A stretch of DNA of 64,000 bases from Alisma plantago-aquatica. Lineage: Eukaryota > Streptophyta > Magnoliopsida > Alismatales > Alismataceae. Position 1 is the stretch's first letter. Every line of letters starts with the position of its first letter. The stretch is taken from assembly GCA_963693085.1 (NCBI GenBank), contig OY856409.1, positions 522,605,803 to 522,669,802 of the forward strand, written 5' to 3'. The notes under the pieces are model-generated. The model saw only the letters and a program-made list of their open reading frames with translations. It was not told the DNA's origin and did no database searches. Shown here one piece after another: positions 25,401 to 36,088 of this stretch. Position numbers and translations under genes: made by a program.

Positions 25401-26284
25401 TGTTAATCACCCCTCCCCTTCCTTCTGCCCTTCTTTCTGTACTGATCACCTCTCCCTTTCCTTCTGCCTATCTTGTTGTACTGATCACCTCTCCCCTTAT
25501 GTATCTATCCCTTCTTATGTAGCTGTGTTGTTTCTCAACTGCTCTTGGTCTACTGCTTCTCCAGCTTCTGCGAGTGCTTCTCCTCCTTTCATCAGGTGAG
25601 CCTTTTATGCTTCTATAATCATGTTCTCCATTTATGTTTATAAAAACTACCGATGTGCCATTTAATTTAGATGATTGAATAGTTCACTAGTTTGTTTCTT
25701 CTTCTCCTTTGATTGTCTCATGTTTCGAACTGCAACCTCTCTTACAATAGTATGTAGTTCTTAGATGAGTAGATGATGCGATTTTGCTTTCACCTCTGGT
25801 TATTACTAGTCTATTAGTGAAGTATTCTTTGAATTTATACATTCTAGGATTTTAAATTAGTTATAATGTCATGATGACACAATTGTTGAACTGGTCCAAC
25901 CAGTGAACCGAGAACTAGAGGCCTCACTGGTTTGATTATGGCAACCTTGGCTTTGATCCTCTAGCTGGTACTCATTTCATGTGCATTAAAGGGAATGTTG
26001 TATATATATTCATACACCAAATAATAGATGGGGTTATTGTATACTCACCCACCAAACCTTGTATCTGACCACTCTCTATCAAACATTTGCTTCATATTGT
26101 CAAGACTCAAGGCATGCAACTAGGTATCAAGGTGCCTCAGGGGGGTGCACCTTAATCTACACATCAAACATGGACCGGTTTATTTTGCCATGCCTGGGTG
26201 ACGGGGTGAGTTGTTGCGCGATAGTGGGGTTTGAGTCGGGAGGGGAGGGTCGGAGGATGCAACCCAAGTGCAAGGTTTGAAGAT
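22451..26284. other. Pyrimidine-rich non-coding DNA, X1
   Basis: No supportable gene in 3.8 kb. Open frames near 23.1-23.45 kb recur in X2 and p1 but are open on both strands and diverge freely, so I treat them as chance. A clustered word CTTCAAGG/CTACTTCAAGG repeats around 24170-24260. Near 24.99 kb and 25.89 kb, ACCGGTCCAGTT-like and AACTGGTCCAACCAG-like words in opposite sense suggest another decayed MITE. The X1 24.59-24.61 kb position is where the inverted copy carries a 6-kb block. Confidence 0.4.
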
Positions 26285-26596
26285 CGCTTTCCCTGCTCCT
26301 CCAGCCCCTGATAATCTCCCTAATGTCGCTTCCAACATTAGGTCGCAAGACCAGGGTTGGAAGAATTGTGATCTTCCTGACCCGATTCGTAGAGAAACGC
26401 CTTCGCTGCACTTTTTGCAAACATAGCTCCACGGGTGGGATCTTTAGGTTGAAGCAAAGCCTTGCTAGAAGGAGAGGGGATGTGGATGCTTGTACGAGTG
26501 TACCATTAGAAGTGAAAAAGGAGATTTCTAACTAACTGGATAAATTAGCAACAAAGAAGCTATCGGAGTATAGCACATTCAGAGAAATGATCTAAA
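26285..26596 (+). pseudogene. BED zinc-finger exon of a DUF659 hAT transposase, X1 copy
   Basis: The DNA-binding N-terminus of a hAT transposase. It shows GWKNCDLPDP in one frame, then after a frame slip CTFCKHSSTGGIFRLKQSLA and DVDACTSVPLEVKKEIS. The C-x2-C...GGI-RLK-(H/S)LA...C spacing is that of the BED finger in DUF659 hAT proteins; the normal His before LA is Ser here. A stop lies soon after KKEIS in X1, where X2 reads on. It sits 6 kb downstream of the catalytic remnant at 18.0-20.2 kb, the wrong order for one gene, so it is either from another element or was rearranged. Confidence 0.8.
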
Positions 26597-26696
26597 CAAT
26601 TACTATAAAGATAAGAAGATCTGACAGCACTTTATTGAAAAAAAAAAGGTACTTCATTTTAATGCTTAAAGATGGTAGCAGGCTTATGCTTAGTTA

Positions 26697-27814
26697 TCAA
26701 GGCACCCGCCTAGGCACCCTAGGCGCTAGGCAAGGCGCCTCAAAATAGGCGCCCAACCTATTTAGTGCATTAAGTAGGTGCCTCAAACTAGGCGCCTGAC
26801 CTATTAAGTGCATTAAGTGGGCGTCGGGCAAGAAACTAGGCGCCCAGCCTATTAAGTGCATTATGTGGGCGCCTAAGGCCTTTTAGGCCAAAATTAAGCC
26901 ATTGAGCATGAATCAATTCCATATTTGGTCAAATTAGATCAGCTTAAGTCATTTTATGGTTGAACTACGTCAGATTTAGGCCAAATCAGGTCAAATTTTG
27001 ACAAATTAGATCTACTCTTGGGATAATAGGTCTGATTTGGGCCAAATTTGCAAGTCCTCATAGTGTTATTTGTTTAAAAATATTCTACTTCCTCATATGT
27101 CTATTGTTGTTTTTTTTTGTTTTTTTATCCTTTCTCCTGCATTTTATTCCCAAATCCTACTTCTGCTGCATTTTTTGATGAGTTATTCCTCCTATATCCA
27201 CTTTTACTACCATGTCAGTATGTGTGTATTTCTTATTTCAGATTTGTCCTGTATCTCCTGCTCCCAAATCTACAACTACTATTTGCATATATTTGTTTTC
27301 TTTTTCTAATTTCTTCCTCCTAAATCTCCTCTCAGAACTACTGTTGTTTGCATGTTTTCACTTATTTTACTGACCTACTCTTCCTTCCTTTGTATTTTTT
27401 ATTTCAGCACCTGCTATTCTTGTTTTATATTTTGTTTTGTTGAATTCTTCCTCCTGCTTTAATCTCCTTTTACTGCCCTTGCGTTTATCTTATTCCGACT
27501 TCTTTCGGCACAACTCCTACAGTTTGCGTGTTACTTTTTTTTCTCATTTTCTCTCTCCAATTCCTACTTATTTTCCTCTTATTATTGTTTCTTTTTCTTC
27601 CGATTAAATATCTTGTCTTTGATTCTCCTATAGTTATCAATTCAAATTAGACTTAATGAATAAACAATTACATTATCACATATAATATCATATCTACAAA
27701 CATTTAAATATGTAACTGGAAGGGAAAAAAGTAAAAAAAGTCCAGAAAAGACTAGGCACCCGCCTAGGTGGGCTAGGCTTCCCTTGGCTTAAACCCACGA
27801 CCTAGACACCTTGA
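26697..27814. mobile_element. GCCTAGGCG MITE, about 1.1 kb, X1 copy
   Basis: Starts TCAAGGCACCCGCCTAGG and ends with GGCACCCGCCTAGGTGGGC followed by CCTAGACACCTTGA, giving imperfect terminal inverted repeats TCAAGG...CCTTGA. The left part carries three tandem modules containing CTATTAAGTGCATTAAGTGGGCG-like words. The centre is pyrimidine-rich and non-coding. Copies: 49031-50150 and inverted at 52387-53501. No 8-bp target duplication is visible, so the hAT assignment is tentative. Confidence 0.6.
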
Positions 27815-28227
27815 CAAGTATGGGTTTATGGTAGCAACCGCAATCTTGGTAGAGAAATGCAATAGAAAATACTTTACTCTGTCGAAGTTCAGGCCCATCC
27901 TCTTTCCACCATCCAGTGCTGATCACATCCATGATAATAATAAAAATTGTTAGTAATGATTGACTTATCAATCAAAGAAGAGTAGATATATTGTTTTGTA
28001 TTTTATGATTAGAAAATGAAATGCATAGCTAGTCAGAGATACTTAAATGATAGGTAATTCACCACGGGAAGAGTACAGTGCACGGTTCAGAAAGCAGAGA
28101 CAATTCAATAAAAAAATATGAAAGAAAATAGATAACATAAGGAAAGCGGTCTCGACTAAAACAAGATTCGTCAACATCAAATATGCATATTTTCCATTAG
28201 ACAAGATATGAAGTCGATCTGTCTTAC

Positions 28228-28359
28228 TTGGCAAAGGATTGTAGTAGCCCAGCATATCAAGATGCTTGCCGTCTCTGGGTGCTCTGTTGTCCGCAGCAAC
28301 CACTCGGTAAAATGGCATGTTGTTACATCCCCACCTTGAAAGTTGAATTTCACTACCAC
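28228..28359 (-). pseudogene. RPS16: RPS16 exon 1, copy X1, defective
   Basis: Matches the N-terminus of ribosomal protein S16 ([20 protein letters not shown], then LGYYNPLP) up to a donor reading CAA/GTAAGAC. Compared with the X2 copy, the start codon is GTG instead of ATG, a single base is missing early in the exon (frameshift before the conserved Cys), Arg of RPFYR is Met, and Ser of ADSRAPR is Asn. It therefore cannot make S16 unless an upstream start is used. The reverse complement of this exon and 8 kb behind it forms the inverted pieces p3, p2 and p1. Confidence 0.88.
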
Positions 28360-29489
28360 CTTTGCGACCTCTCTTAACACAAGCTGTATGTCGAGGTGGT
28401 TCTTGAGCAGCAACGGGATGATTAGTTTGCAGAATCGAGTGTAGTAACCAAACTTATGACTAAGGTTGTGATGACAGGCAACTGATTGATGAAACAAGCA
28501 CCATTAGAAAAAAGTTCAGTGATAAAAAGGAAAAAAATAGAGTATATGAAAGATATAAATACCATTCTCAAATTTCAATATCAATAAAATATGTCTGGTA
28601 ACCAATTTCCTTACAGAAAAAGATTAGAAATATAAGTCTTACACGACTATGAGAAAGATGAGTTACAAATTGCACACCACACAACAAAAGATGGAAAATG
28701 GTAACTTCGTATACAGAAGTAAGAGGTAAAATGTTACAAATGAAAGTATGTAGGCCATTGTTTGGTGACAAATCATTAAAAACATGACTGGCTTAGCATG
28801 TTTGTCTGGGAGGCAGAGCAATGGATCTTGTTGGAAGGTGGTTCAGCAACAAAGCAAAAGAATACACCTCAAACATTTCTGATAGGATCATAGGATGCCT
28901 CAAGTGCTAGGTCATGGTCCAACAAGATCCATTCCTCCAATGGAGTGGTAAGAAAAACACCTAGTGATGTCCAGCCCCGGTCAGCCATGTTCTACAAGGC
29001 CAACCAGCATTGTCGTGGAGGCCCATAGTTAGCACTATCAAAAAGAAGGTCTACTGTATATAGATGCTACAACAGGGACATGACAAGGAGTTGCTAACTT
29101 GCTCTGCAATAGGAAATGGATACATTTCTAGGAAGAAAAGATTGTAAGTGCCAAACTTCACTGATCCAACAGGGACAAATTCACTCATCAGATCGGTGAT
29201 CATGTCCTTGAAAAGAGAAGTATCATGTCATTTTGTGCCAAACGGCCCTCTTCTCTGTTGGCCAGAGGCTTGGGCACCCTCAGCTGGCATGTCTTTGGGT
29301 CATTGGATGGTGAAAGGAAGAATGCTAATGAGGAAGTCGACATTCTTTTTAAGGCAACCAGGGGCCAAGAAACCAACTTTAAGCACCTTGTTGCTTGGTG
29401 AGCCTAGGTGCCTAGATTAAAATTTAAAATTTAATCCATTTTCACTCTTGTATTCCCCTCTCTATATGCATATACTTTGCAGTTGTATA
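28360..29489 (-). other. DNA upstream of RPS16 exon 1, X1
   Basis: About 1.1 kb preceding exon 1 on the minus strand, shared with X2 (50690-51821). The reading frame immediately upstream is open (VLREAA just before the start codon in X2), but the bases before the ATG read CCGCAGAG, so an intron acceptor may lie there. Farther up, the text has scattered open frames on both strands but no family I recognise. It may contain promoter, leader exon and intron. Confidence 0.4.
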
Positions 29490-30689
29490 TGTAAATATAT
29501 ACATATATTTCATCATTTCATGGGTTATATACGTATACGTATAATCATGGAACATGAGATCGACTTCAAGTCAACTTCGAGGAATGTGGATGTGAAGTGG
29601 AAGTTTGTGGAAACATTGAGGAAACTCTGAGGATTTTTATAATTAATCTTCGACACATCTTTGAAAAAAATTAAGCTAAAAATAGTGATTTAATGTTGAC
29701 AATCGATATATTTAATCAAATCTAGCTTTAAAATAGAATATATGTTTATACATAGTCATCTATCAGGTTTACACATGCAAATGTACAAGACAATACGTCT
29801 TCGTTACAACTTCGACGGGCATGGAAGTTTACCAGGTTTCCACATCGACATGCGCACACATATGTAATATTGAGGATTAATCGCCAGATGCTGATGATGT
29901 TGAGTACCATCTGTATAATTATATAATCCCAAAATTGATCCTAAGACCATGTGCAATAACAAAGCTTTGGATGGTCGATGCAGTATTTGGGATTCTTAAA
30001 TTAGGCAAGATGAGCTCTAACATAAATATCATAATCTTGTATGTCACATTTACATACATATAGGGACAATATAGCCCTTACTCCTTACACGGCATTAGTG
30101 ACCGTTTTCTGATCTCATAATACTTTCACCCTTGCATGGACTTGAGGTTCTATTATAATTATGAAGAGTGTTATTTTAAGTATTGTGATCTTTTACATTG
30201 CTACAAGGCCCTAACAAAGATTACAAAAGGTCCTCAACATAAGAAAAAAAATGGAAGGCGGATACAAAAGTAGAATAAGGAAATTGAGGTCCTGAGATTA
30301 AAATGAAAATTTAATATGATTATAGAACCCTATTTAAATCAGTGTTCTGAAAAGTGGTAATCGGTGTACGGGCGGACAAGGTACCGAATAGAGTATATAC
30401 GATATGCGGGAGTATAAGCGGGAGTATAATCGGATTTAATCGGTTTTGGATTTTTTTGATATAGTTATAGATTCACTTAAATTTATATGTTATCACTTAA
30501 ATTTACATATAAATTGAACAATAACAAAGGAAGATGTAACAAGAAGCATAAATTCATTTAGAATGTTATCGTTAACTGTGTCATAAAGATAAATGTAGTT
30601 TAATACATTCCAAAAGGTACAAAACAAGTAAACACCAAACTGACCCCTTATTACTTTTCATCCTTATTCTTTCGTATTTCCTCAATGTT
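29490..30689. other. X1-specific flank, no gene seen
   Basis: Not present beside X2. It begins with an alternating TATATGTAAATATATACATATATT run (about 29486-29510) and TATACGTATACGTATA near 29528. Near 30360-30460 there is a repeated GGGAGTATAA...CGG(T/A)TTTAATCGG motif suggestive of a decayed MITE. No coding sequence is supported. Confidence 0.4.
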
Positions 30690-30900
30690 CGGCCTGATCT
30701 CCAGCTTAACATAATTTTCAACGTTAGGGCATGGTGAGACATTGCCCCTTATGTGAGCTAAGTGTTGCTTCAGGCGATTCACACCCCCTTCATCTCCCTC
30801 CTACAAGAGAACAAACAACCTAGCTGGAGTCGTTTTTATCTTTGAGGAAATAATATTTCCATGCTGGATCAGTTGACCCAGATGGAATTATGTGTGGATG
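30690..30900 (-). pseudogene. BED zinc-finger fragment of another hAT transposase
   Basis: On the minus strand the frame reads DPAWKYYFLKDKN, then after a stop and frame change EGDEGGVNRLKQHLAHIRGNV and SPCPNVENYVKLEI. The DPAWK start and GG(V/I)NR(L/F)KQHLA...C spacing are diagnostic of the BED finger of DUF659 hAT transposases. The two Cys of the finger's first half lie in the damaged part. Its sequence differs from the 26.3-kb BED fragment, so it comes from a separate lineage. No catalytic domain follows. Confidence 0.75.
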
Positions 30901-31036
30901 GGAAGTGTCTTGTTGGGTGTTATCCCCAATTGGGACTGATCCAAGATTCTCCATGATTGCACTGGAGACAAACATCAAAAGACATCAAATAAACAAACAC
31001 AATCACAATTTCACATACATAAACACTAGCACAAGC

Positions 31037-31338
31037 AATTAGATGAAGAGGCAATTAGAGAAATGGAACTATTTAAATGAACATGCAATTTGATGAACAA
31101 CTAAGCATCAATTAGATGAATAGCAATTAGATGAAAATGCAGTCATGCACGTATGAAAAGGCAATAGATGAGATGGCAATTAGGAAAATGATACTAGTTA
31201 AATGAACATGCAATTTGATGAACAACAAAGAAGCAATTAGATGAATATCAACTAGATGAAAATGCATTAGCATGTATGAAAAAGCAATCATATGAAGAGG
31301 CAAGTAGGCAAATGAAAGAACTAAACAATATCAACTAG
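31037..31338 (+). repeat. Tandem repeat with about 123-bp units built on GCAATTAGATGAA
   Basis: Two full units and one partial one, starting at about 31037, 31164 and 31283. Each has GCAAT(T)AGATGA(A)G, GAACATGCAATTTGATGAACAAC and AAAATGCA-GTATGAAAA blocks. A smaller 13-15-bp word, CAATTAGATGAA, repeats inside the units. The partial third unit is cut at ATCAACTAGA, exactly where the inverted piece p1 begins. Confidence 0.75.
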
Positions 31339-32830
31339 ATAATCAATTGGCCATCTATATGCAATTAGGAGGTGGATAGCATGAATTAGACTGACATGGA
31401 GTATGGGGAAGAAAGGGAAGAGTGTGGGATGAGTAGGAGTGAAAGAAGAAATTAGAAGTGGACAGCGGTAAGTCGGAAGGTAAAGAAAAGGAAAAGACAG
31501 AAGGTTCGTTGGCAAATAAAATTAGAAGAAGTGAAACTAGTAGAGAAATTAGAAGAAGAGGGATTAGAAGATACGAGGAGAAGAAGCATCAAAGCGTGAG
31601 AGGGGGGCGGACTGGCAGGAGAAATAGAGGAATAAGAATCAAAAGGGGGGGAAGCAGGAGAAGGAGAATTGAAGGAAGAAGAACAACAACAGAAGACTAA
31701 TGAGAGGAAGAAAAATACCTATGAGGAGAATGTCCACTGCCGCTAACCTAATCCATCGTCGCCTTGTCAATGACCTGGAGTGCCACAAGCCGCGTCTGTT
31801 GTTGCTTGGTGCGTCGTTGCTCCACTCCACCACTGGCACCTCTGCCTCAACCCGCCAGCGTTGTCGTCACGGTAATAGGTTTCCGCCTCCGCTGCTGGTT
31901 GGAGGAGCTTGTTCCTCCGTCGGTATGAAGAGTCACATATAGTATACAATGACAAATAGAAGTATTGATGAACTGAATGCAATCTGCATACACGTATACA
32001 ACAAATATTGCAGTAGATAGCATAAGGCTATTGTTATTGACTTACTGTAGTAATCTACGAAAATATAAAGTATATACTAATAGAGTGATATGCAGTAGAA
32101 GTAGAATATAGAGAATATTAGAGAACGTATTACAAAACAATAATAAATTAATGCTATACAACAAAATGTATTACATAATGAATTAGAAGATTAGAAGAGA
32201 TTAAAATGCTAGAAGATATATAAGTATTACATATTAGAAGATATGGAATAATGAAAGTAGAAGGTATTAGAATATTATAACACAATGTATAAGTGGATGA
32301 TCAAAAACATATTATTGTATGCTACCATTAGTAAAGTAATGTATTACTATACTAGTACAATATTATAAAACAAACTAATATATGGACATAATAACTAAGA
32401 AATAAAATAAAACACATAAATAATGGCAACAAATGAATGTCACTAGAAAAAAAAATGCATGAAAACAGTACAGTATGTTGTAGAAAAAGTGAAAAAAGAG
32501 AGAAAAAAGCAACAAACAACAAAAATAAAGGAGAAGTACATTAGGTGTGATTGATCATCCACCCTCCAGCAAAAGGCCTTCCTTTGTGTCTCAAAACTTC
32601 TCAGTAACTTTGAGAAACAAACAACAACCAAACAAGGGATGACTCCCTCCAAGGCGGCGATCACATACTCACACAGGAGCAAGGCTGAGAGGCTGAGGAC
32701 CCCACAAATCAGGCTTGGGTGAGCTTAATACTCCCTAGGATGCAACCCAAGTGCAAGGTTTGAAGATCCCTGGCCCTGGGAACGTCAACGTCGTCTTTCT
32801 TGTGGGGGAAGTTGCCGCAAACACTGTACT

Positions 32831-33108
32831 GTGGCGGGCGCAACGTGTGGAACACCTCGTTTTTAATCATTTATAGGCAGACAACTTGGGCCTGGATATT
32901 GGGCCTGAACTTGGTCATCCAAATAAAAGATAGGTCCAAAGTGACTGCCTCTAAAAGACAGTCTGGGCGGTGGCGGGCGCAACGTGTGAAACACCTCGTT
33001 TTTAATCATTTATAGGCAGACAACTTCTTGGGCCTGGATATTGGGCCTGAACTTGGTCATCCAAATAAAAGATAAGTCCAAAGCGACTGCCTCTAAAAGA
33101 CAATCCAG
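32831..33108. repeat. 139-bp tandem duplication inside p1
   Basis: GTGGCGGGCGCAACGTGTG begins at 32831 and again at 32970, and the following 120 bases (including the TATA-like TTTATAGG on the minus strand) are repeated almost exactly. Neither X1 nor X2 has the second unit, so it arose in p1 after the inversion. It duplicates the candidate core promoter. Confidence 0.88.
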
Positions 33109-33853
33109 GCGGGCGGGCAAGCGGGTGACGTGTGTTTTAGGCAATCTTAATTGTGATCGGCTCCAGCAGCTGGCTAATCTCAGTTTGGTGTAGCCCGACC
33201 CACTTGATGCTTGAGCGGGAGCTCAAGCCACTCTTTAAAACATTATATCATTGTTTCTTTTGTAGTACGCAAATGATATTTGATACATGCAGTACAAATT
33301 CAACCAATGATATAAACGTGCGAAGCTAGAAGCGTGCAAATGAGACCTTGTAGTTGATTAATCGCCAGGCCGGCGAATAAGTAGGCACTTTTCAAAGAAG
33401 CGTATGATTAAAAAATTAGAGATTTTTTCACATTTATAGACATATGTACATGCATAATTTAATATTTGTGACTATTTATATAACAAAATCTATTTATTCG
33501 GTTAAAATTTATACTATGTAACAAATATCAAGAGTTAATAGATTCATTAATTAAAGATAAATAAATGTATGTATCGATAACCTCATGCATGAACAAATGT
33601 ACAAATTGAATTTAGTTGGTTACCTTTACATGGAGCATGATCAACATCATACGAGTAGACAACTAGTTGGATAAGGAAGTAATGTGCCCACATAAATATA
33701 CATGAAATAAGAAATAATTAGTACAATATTCATGTAATATTCACAATTTCACATGATTATGTTGCTGAAATCTAAAGGCTAATATAAACACCCAAAAGAT
33801 AGCAAATTGAAAATACCAGTACTGAAAAATTATTAAAAGATATGACATTCAAA

Positions 33854-34535
33854 TAGGGTTGTAAATGGGTAGGGTATTACCTATTTACCCACCACCCATG
33901 CCTTGTAGGGTAGGGTAAGGGTAAACAATTTTACCCACCACCCATTTATCATTTACCCGCTTTACCCGCATATAAAAAGGATAGGGTAAGGGAAAGTTTT
34001 GCCCTACCCGCTTTACCCATTCACCCATTAGTATACGTTTGAACTAATAAATTCGGATTCTATTATATGTATTAGTGCCTAATTAAAACCCCAACAAGCA
34101 ACATCACTACTTTCTTAATTTGTGCTATTATGATTCCCAAAACTTTAATAAATAATGGGTAGCATGTCACGTTGTATATAGTCATATATTAGATAGAAAA
34201 ATGAATTCATCAAATGAGAAATAAAATATAGAAAAGGTTAGGCCTTGTTTTGAGAAAAATATTGGTAAAAATTTACTAATGCTGATATACATCACCAAAA
34301 ACATAATTATTACTATATAAAACTAGTTTTAACAATGTCATGTCTACGATGTAGAGAATACCATATGAGATTATTATTTAAAATATCGTATATCTATCTT
34401 CATGTTGTGTTACCCATTTCACTCGTTACCCTACCCATTTACCTTGCTAGTAAAAGGGTACGAGTAAGGGTAGGATAAAGGTTTTTAGGAAAAAGGAAAA
34501 TTATCCTTACCCTACCCTGCCCATTTACAACCCTA
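33854..34535. mobile_element. TAGGGTTGTAAATGGG hAT MITE, inverted p1 copy
   Basis: Same element as at 20839-21566, in opposite orientation, with flanks CATTCAAA and CTTTCAAA (33846-33853, 34536-34543), the complement of the X1 target duplication. It is therefore the same original insertion carried along by the inverted duplication. Confidence 0.9.
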
Positions 34536-35192
34536 CTTTCAAACAACAAAATCAAAACATAGATGATAAAACATCCAAAGCAACACAATCATCAAGTCAG
34601 AACTAGATCAAAATATGGTTGTATGCCCATAGTTTTCAGGGCGGCTAGGCGGTGGCATGCATTGGATGGGTGCCTAGACCACCTAGGCGGTGACATTTTT
34701 TATTTTATTTTTTTGCATATATAATAGATATATAATATAACATATATCACATATATAAGGTATTCATGTGTATATTTTTGATCTACATCCTAAATAGTAA
34801 TGTAAGAGTGAGATAGCAGCTGAAATGCCTAAAAAGTTATGTCAAATATATGTTAAAATACATTATCCAAAACAAAAATACCCAGAAAAAAATTTGTCTA
34901 ATTTTCCCGTGTGCCCTAGGCACCCCTAGGTAGTCGCGCAGGCGGCCCCAGACAGTACTAGGGCTCGCCCAAACGTCCACTTTCAGTTTTAGGGAGGCAA
35001 TGGGCTAGGCGGACCCCCATGTGCGCCTAAGGCCTAGATGGGCACATCCACAACTGTGTACGTCCAAGTAGCCAAAAAACAATTTTTCTACAATGTGATT
35101 ATTGTTCCTATAGAGAGATAATCATAACCCTATTTCCTACTCCCAAATAGCCCCCCTCAATGTCCTCTACACCGAATTAGCCATCAAATAAC

Positions 35193-36088
35193 TCTACAAT
35201 ATATAGCACGTTGGTTTTACCAAATGAGTAAGTAGTTTTGATAGTTGTTCAAATCCCATCTTCAAATCTTCTTTATTCTATTATTTCTAAAGTCTAGATT
35301 GACCTTACATATCCACAACTGAGCCAGAGCAATTTACTGGTAGGAATTTATTTGATGGCTAATTCGGTGTAGAGGACATTGAGGGGGGCTATTTGGGAGT
35401 AGGAAATAGGGTTATGATTATCTTTCTATAGGAACAGTAATCACATTGTAGAAAAATTGTTTTTTGGCTACGAAAAATTGTTTTTTGGCTACTTGGACGT
35501 ACACAGTTGTGGATGTGCCCATCTAGGCCTTAGGCGCACATGGGGGTCCGCCTAGCCCCTTGCCTCCCTAAAACTGAAAGTGGACGTTTGGGCGAGCCCT
35601 AGTACTGTCTGGGGCCGCCTGCGCGACTGCCTAGGGGTGCCTAGGGCACACGGGAAAATTAGACAAATTTTTTTCTGGGTATTTTTGTTTTGGATAATGT
35701 ATTTTAACATATATTTGACATAACTTTTAGGCATTTTTAGCTGCTATCTCGCTCTTACATTACTATTTAGGATGTAGATCAAAAATATACACATGAATAC
35801 CTTATATATGTGATATATGTTATATTATATATCTATTATATATGCAATAAAATTAAATAAAAAATGTCACCGCCTAGGTGGTCTAGGCACTCATCCAATG
35901 CATGCCACCGCCTAGCCGCCCTGAAAACTATGGGCATACAACCATATTTTGATCTAGTTCTGATTTGATGATTTTGTTGCTTTGGATGTTTTATCATCTA
36001 TGTTTTGATTTTGTTGTTTGAAAGTAGGGTTGTAAATGGGCAGGGTAGGGTAAGGTATATGCTTACCTTTACCCTTATACTATACATG
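35193..36088 (+). repeat. Forward X fragment with internal deletion; right arm of a near-palindrome
   Basis: Bases 35193-35310 match X1 18013-18130, the start of the hAT coding remnant (the CWFYQTS region). Bases from about 35328 match X1 20168 onward. The 2 kb in between, most of the transposase, is missing. From about 35343 the sequence mirrors 35190-34480 of p1 at well over 90 percent identity, sharing variants (CTAATTCGG, GGGCAGGG) absent from X1 and X2, so the two arms were copied from each other. A 26-bp duplicated run (GAAAAATTGTTTTTTGGCTAC) occurs near 35451-35490. The fragment ends inside the hAT MITE at about 36088. Confidence 0.85.

Larger units (their letters stand above)
14290..29489. 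repeat. Segmental duplication, copy X1 (direct partner X2 at 36615-51821)
   Basis: About 15.2 kb matches 36615-51821 colinearly at an offset of 22.27-22.45 kb, with scattered substitutions and small indels. Order in both copies: RPS16 last exon (-), unrecognised DNA, degraded hAT transposase (+), MITEs, promoter-like region, BED-finger fragment (+), a GCCTAGGCG MITE, RPS16 exon 1 (-) and upstream DNA. The copies part at GCAGTTGTATA (29489 / 51821). X1 carries its own small changes, including a 185-bp deletion with filler near 22029. Confidence 0.93.
31340..35190. repeat. Inverted piece p1 (reverse complement of X1 20199-23752)
   Basis: About 3.85 kb runs antiparallel to X1 20.2-23.75 kb and X2 42.47-46.19 kb. 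It contains inverted copies of the promoter-like region, the TAGGGTTG hAT MITE and the GCCTAGGCGG segment. It retains the 185-bp segment near 33210-33400 that X1 has lost but X2 has. Its left edge matches the point where p2 stops (62423), with ATAATC present at both edges. Its right edge joins a forward fragment of X to make a near-palindrome. Confidence 0.9.

Noticed and set aside
29148..29420. Plus-strand 90-codon frame upstream of RPS16 in X1
   Set aside because: The X2 counterpart is not open in the same way and no family is recognisable. It lies on the strand opposite to RPS16 in a probable leader or promoter region.
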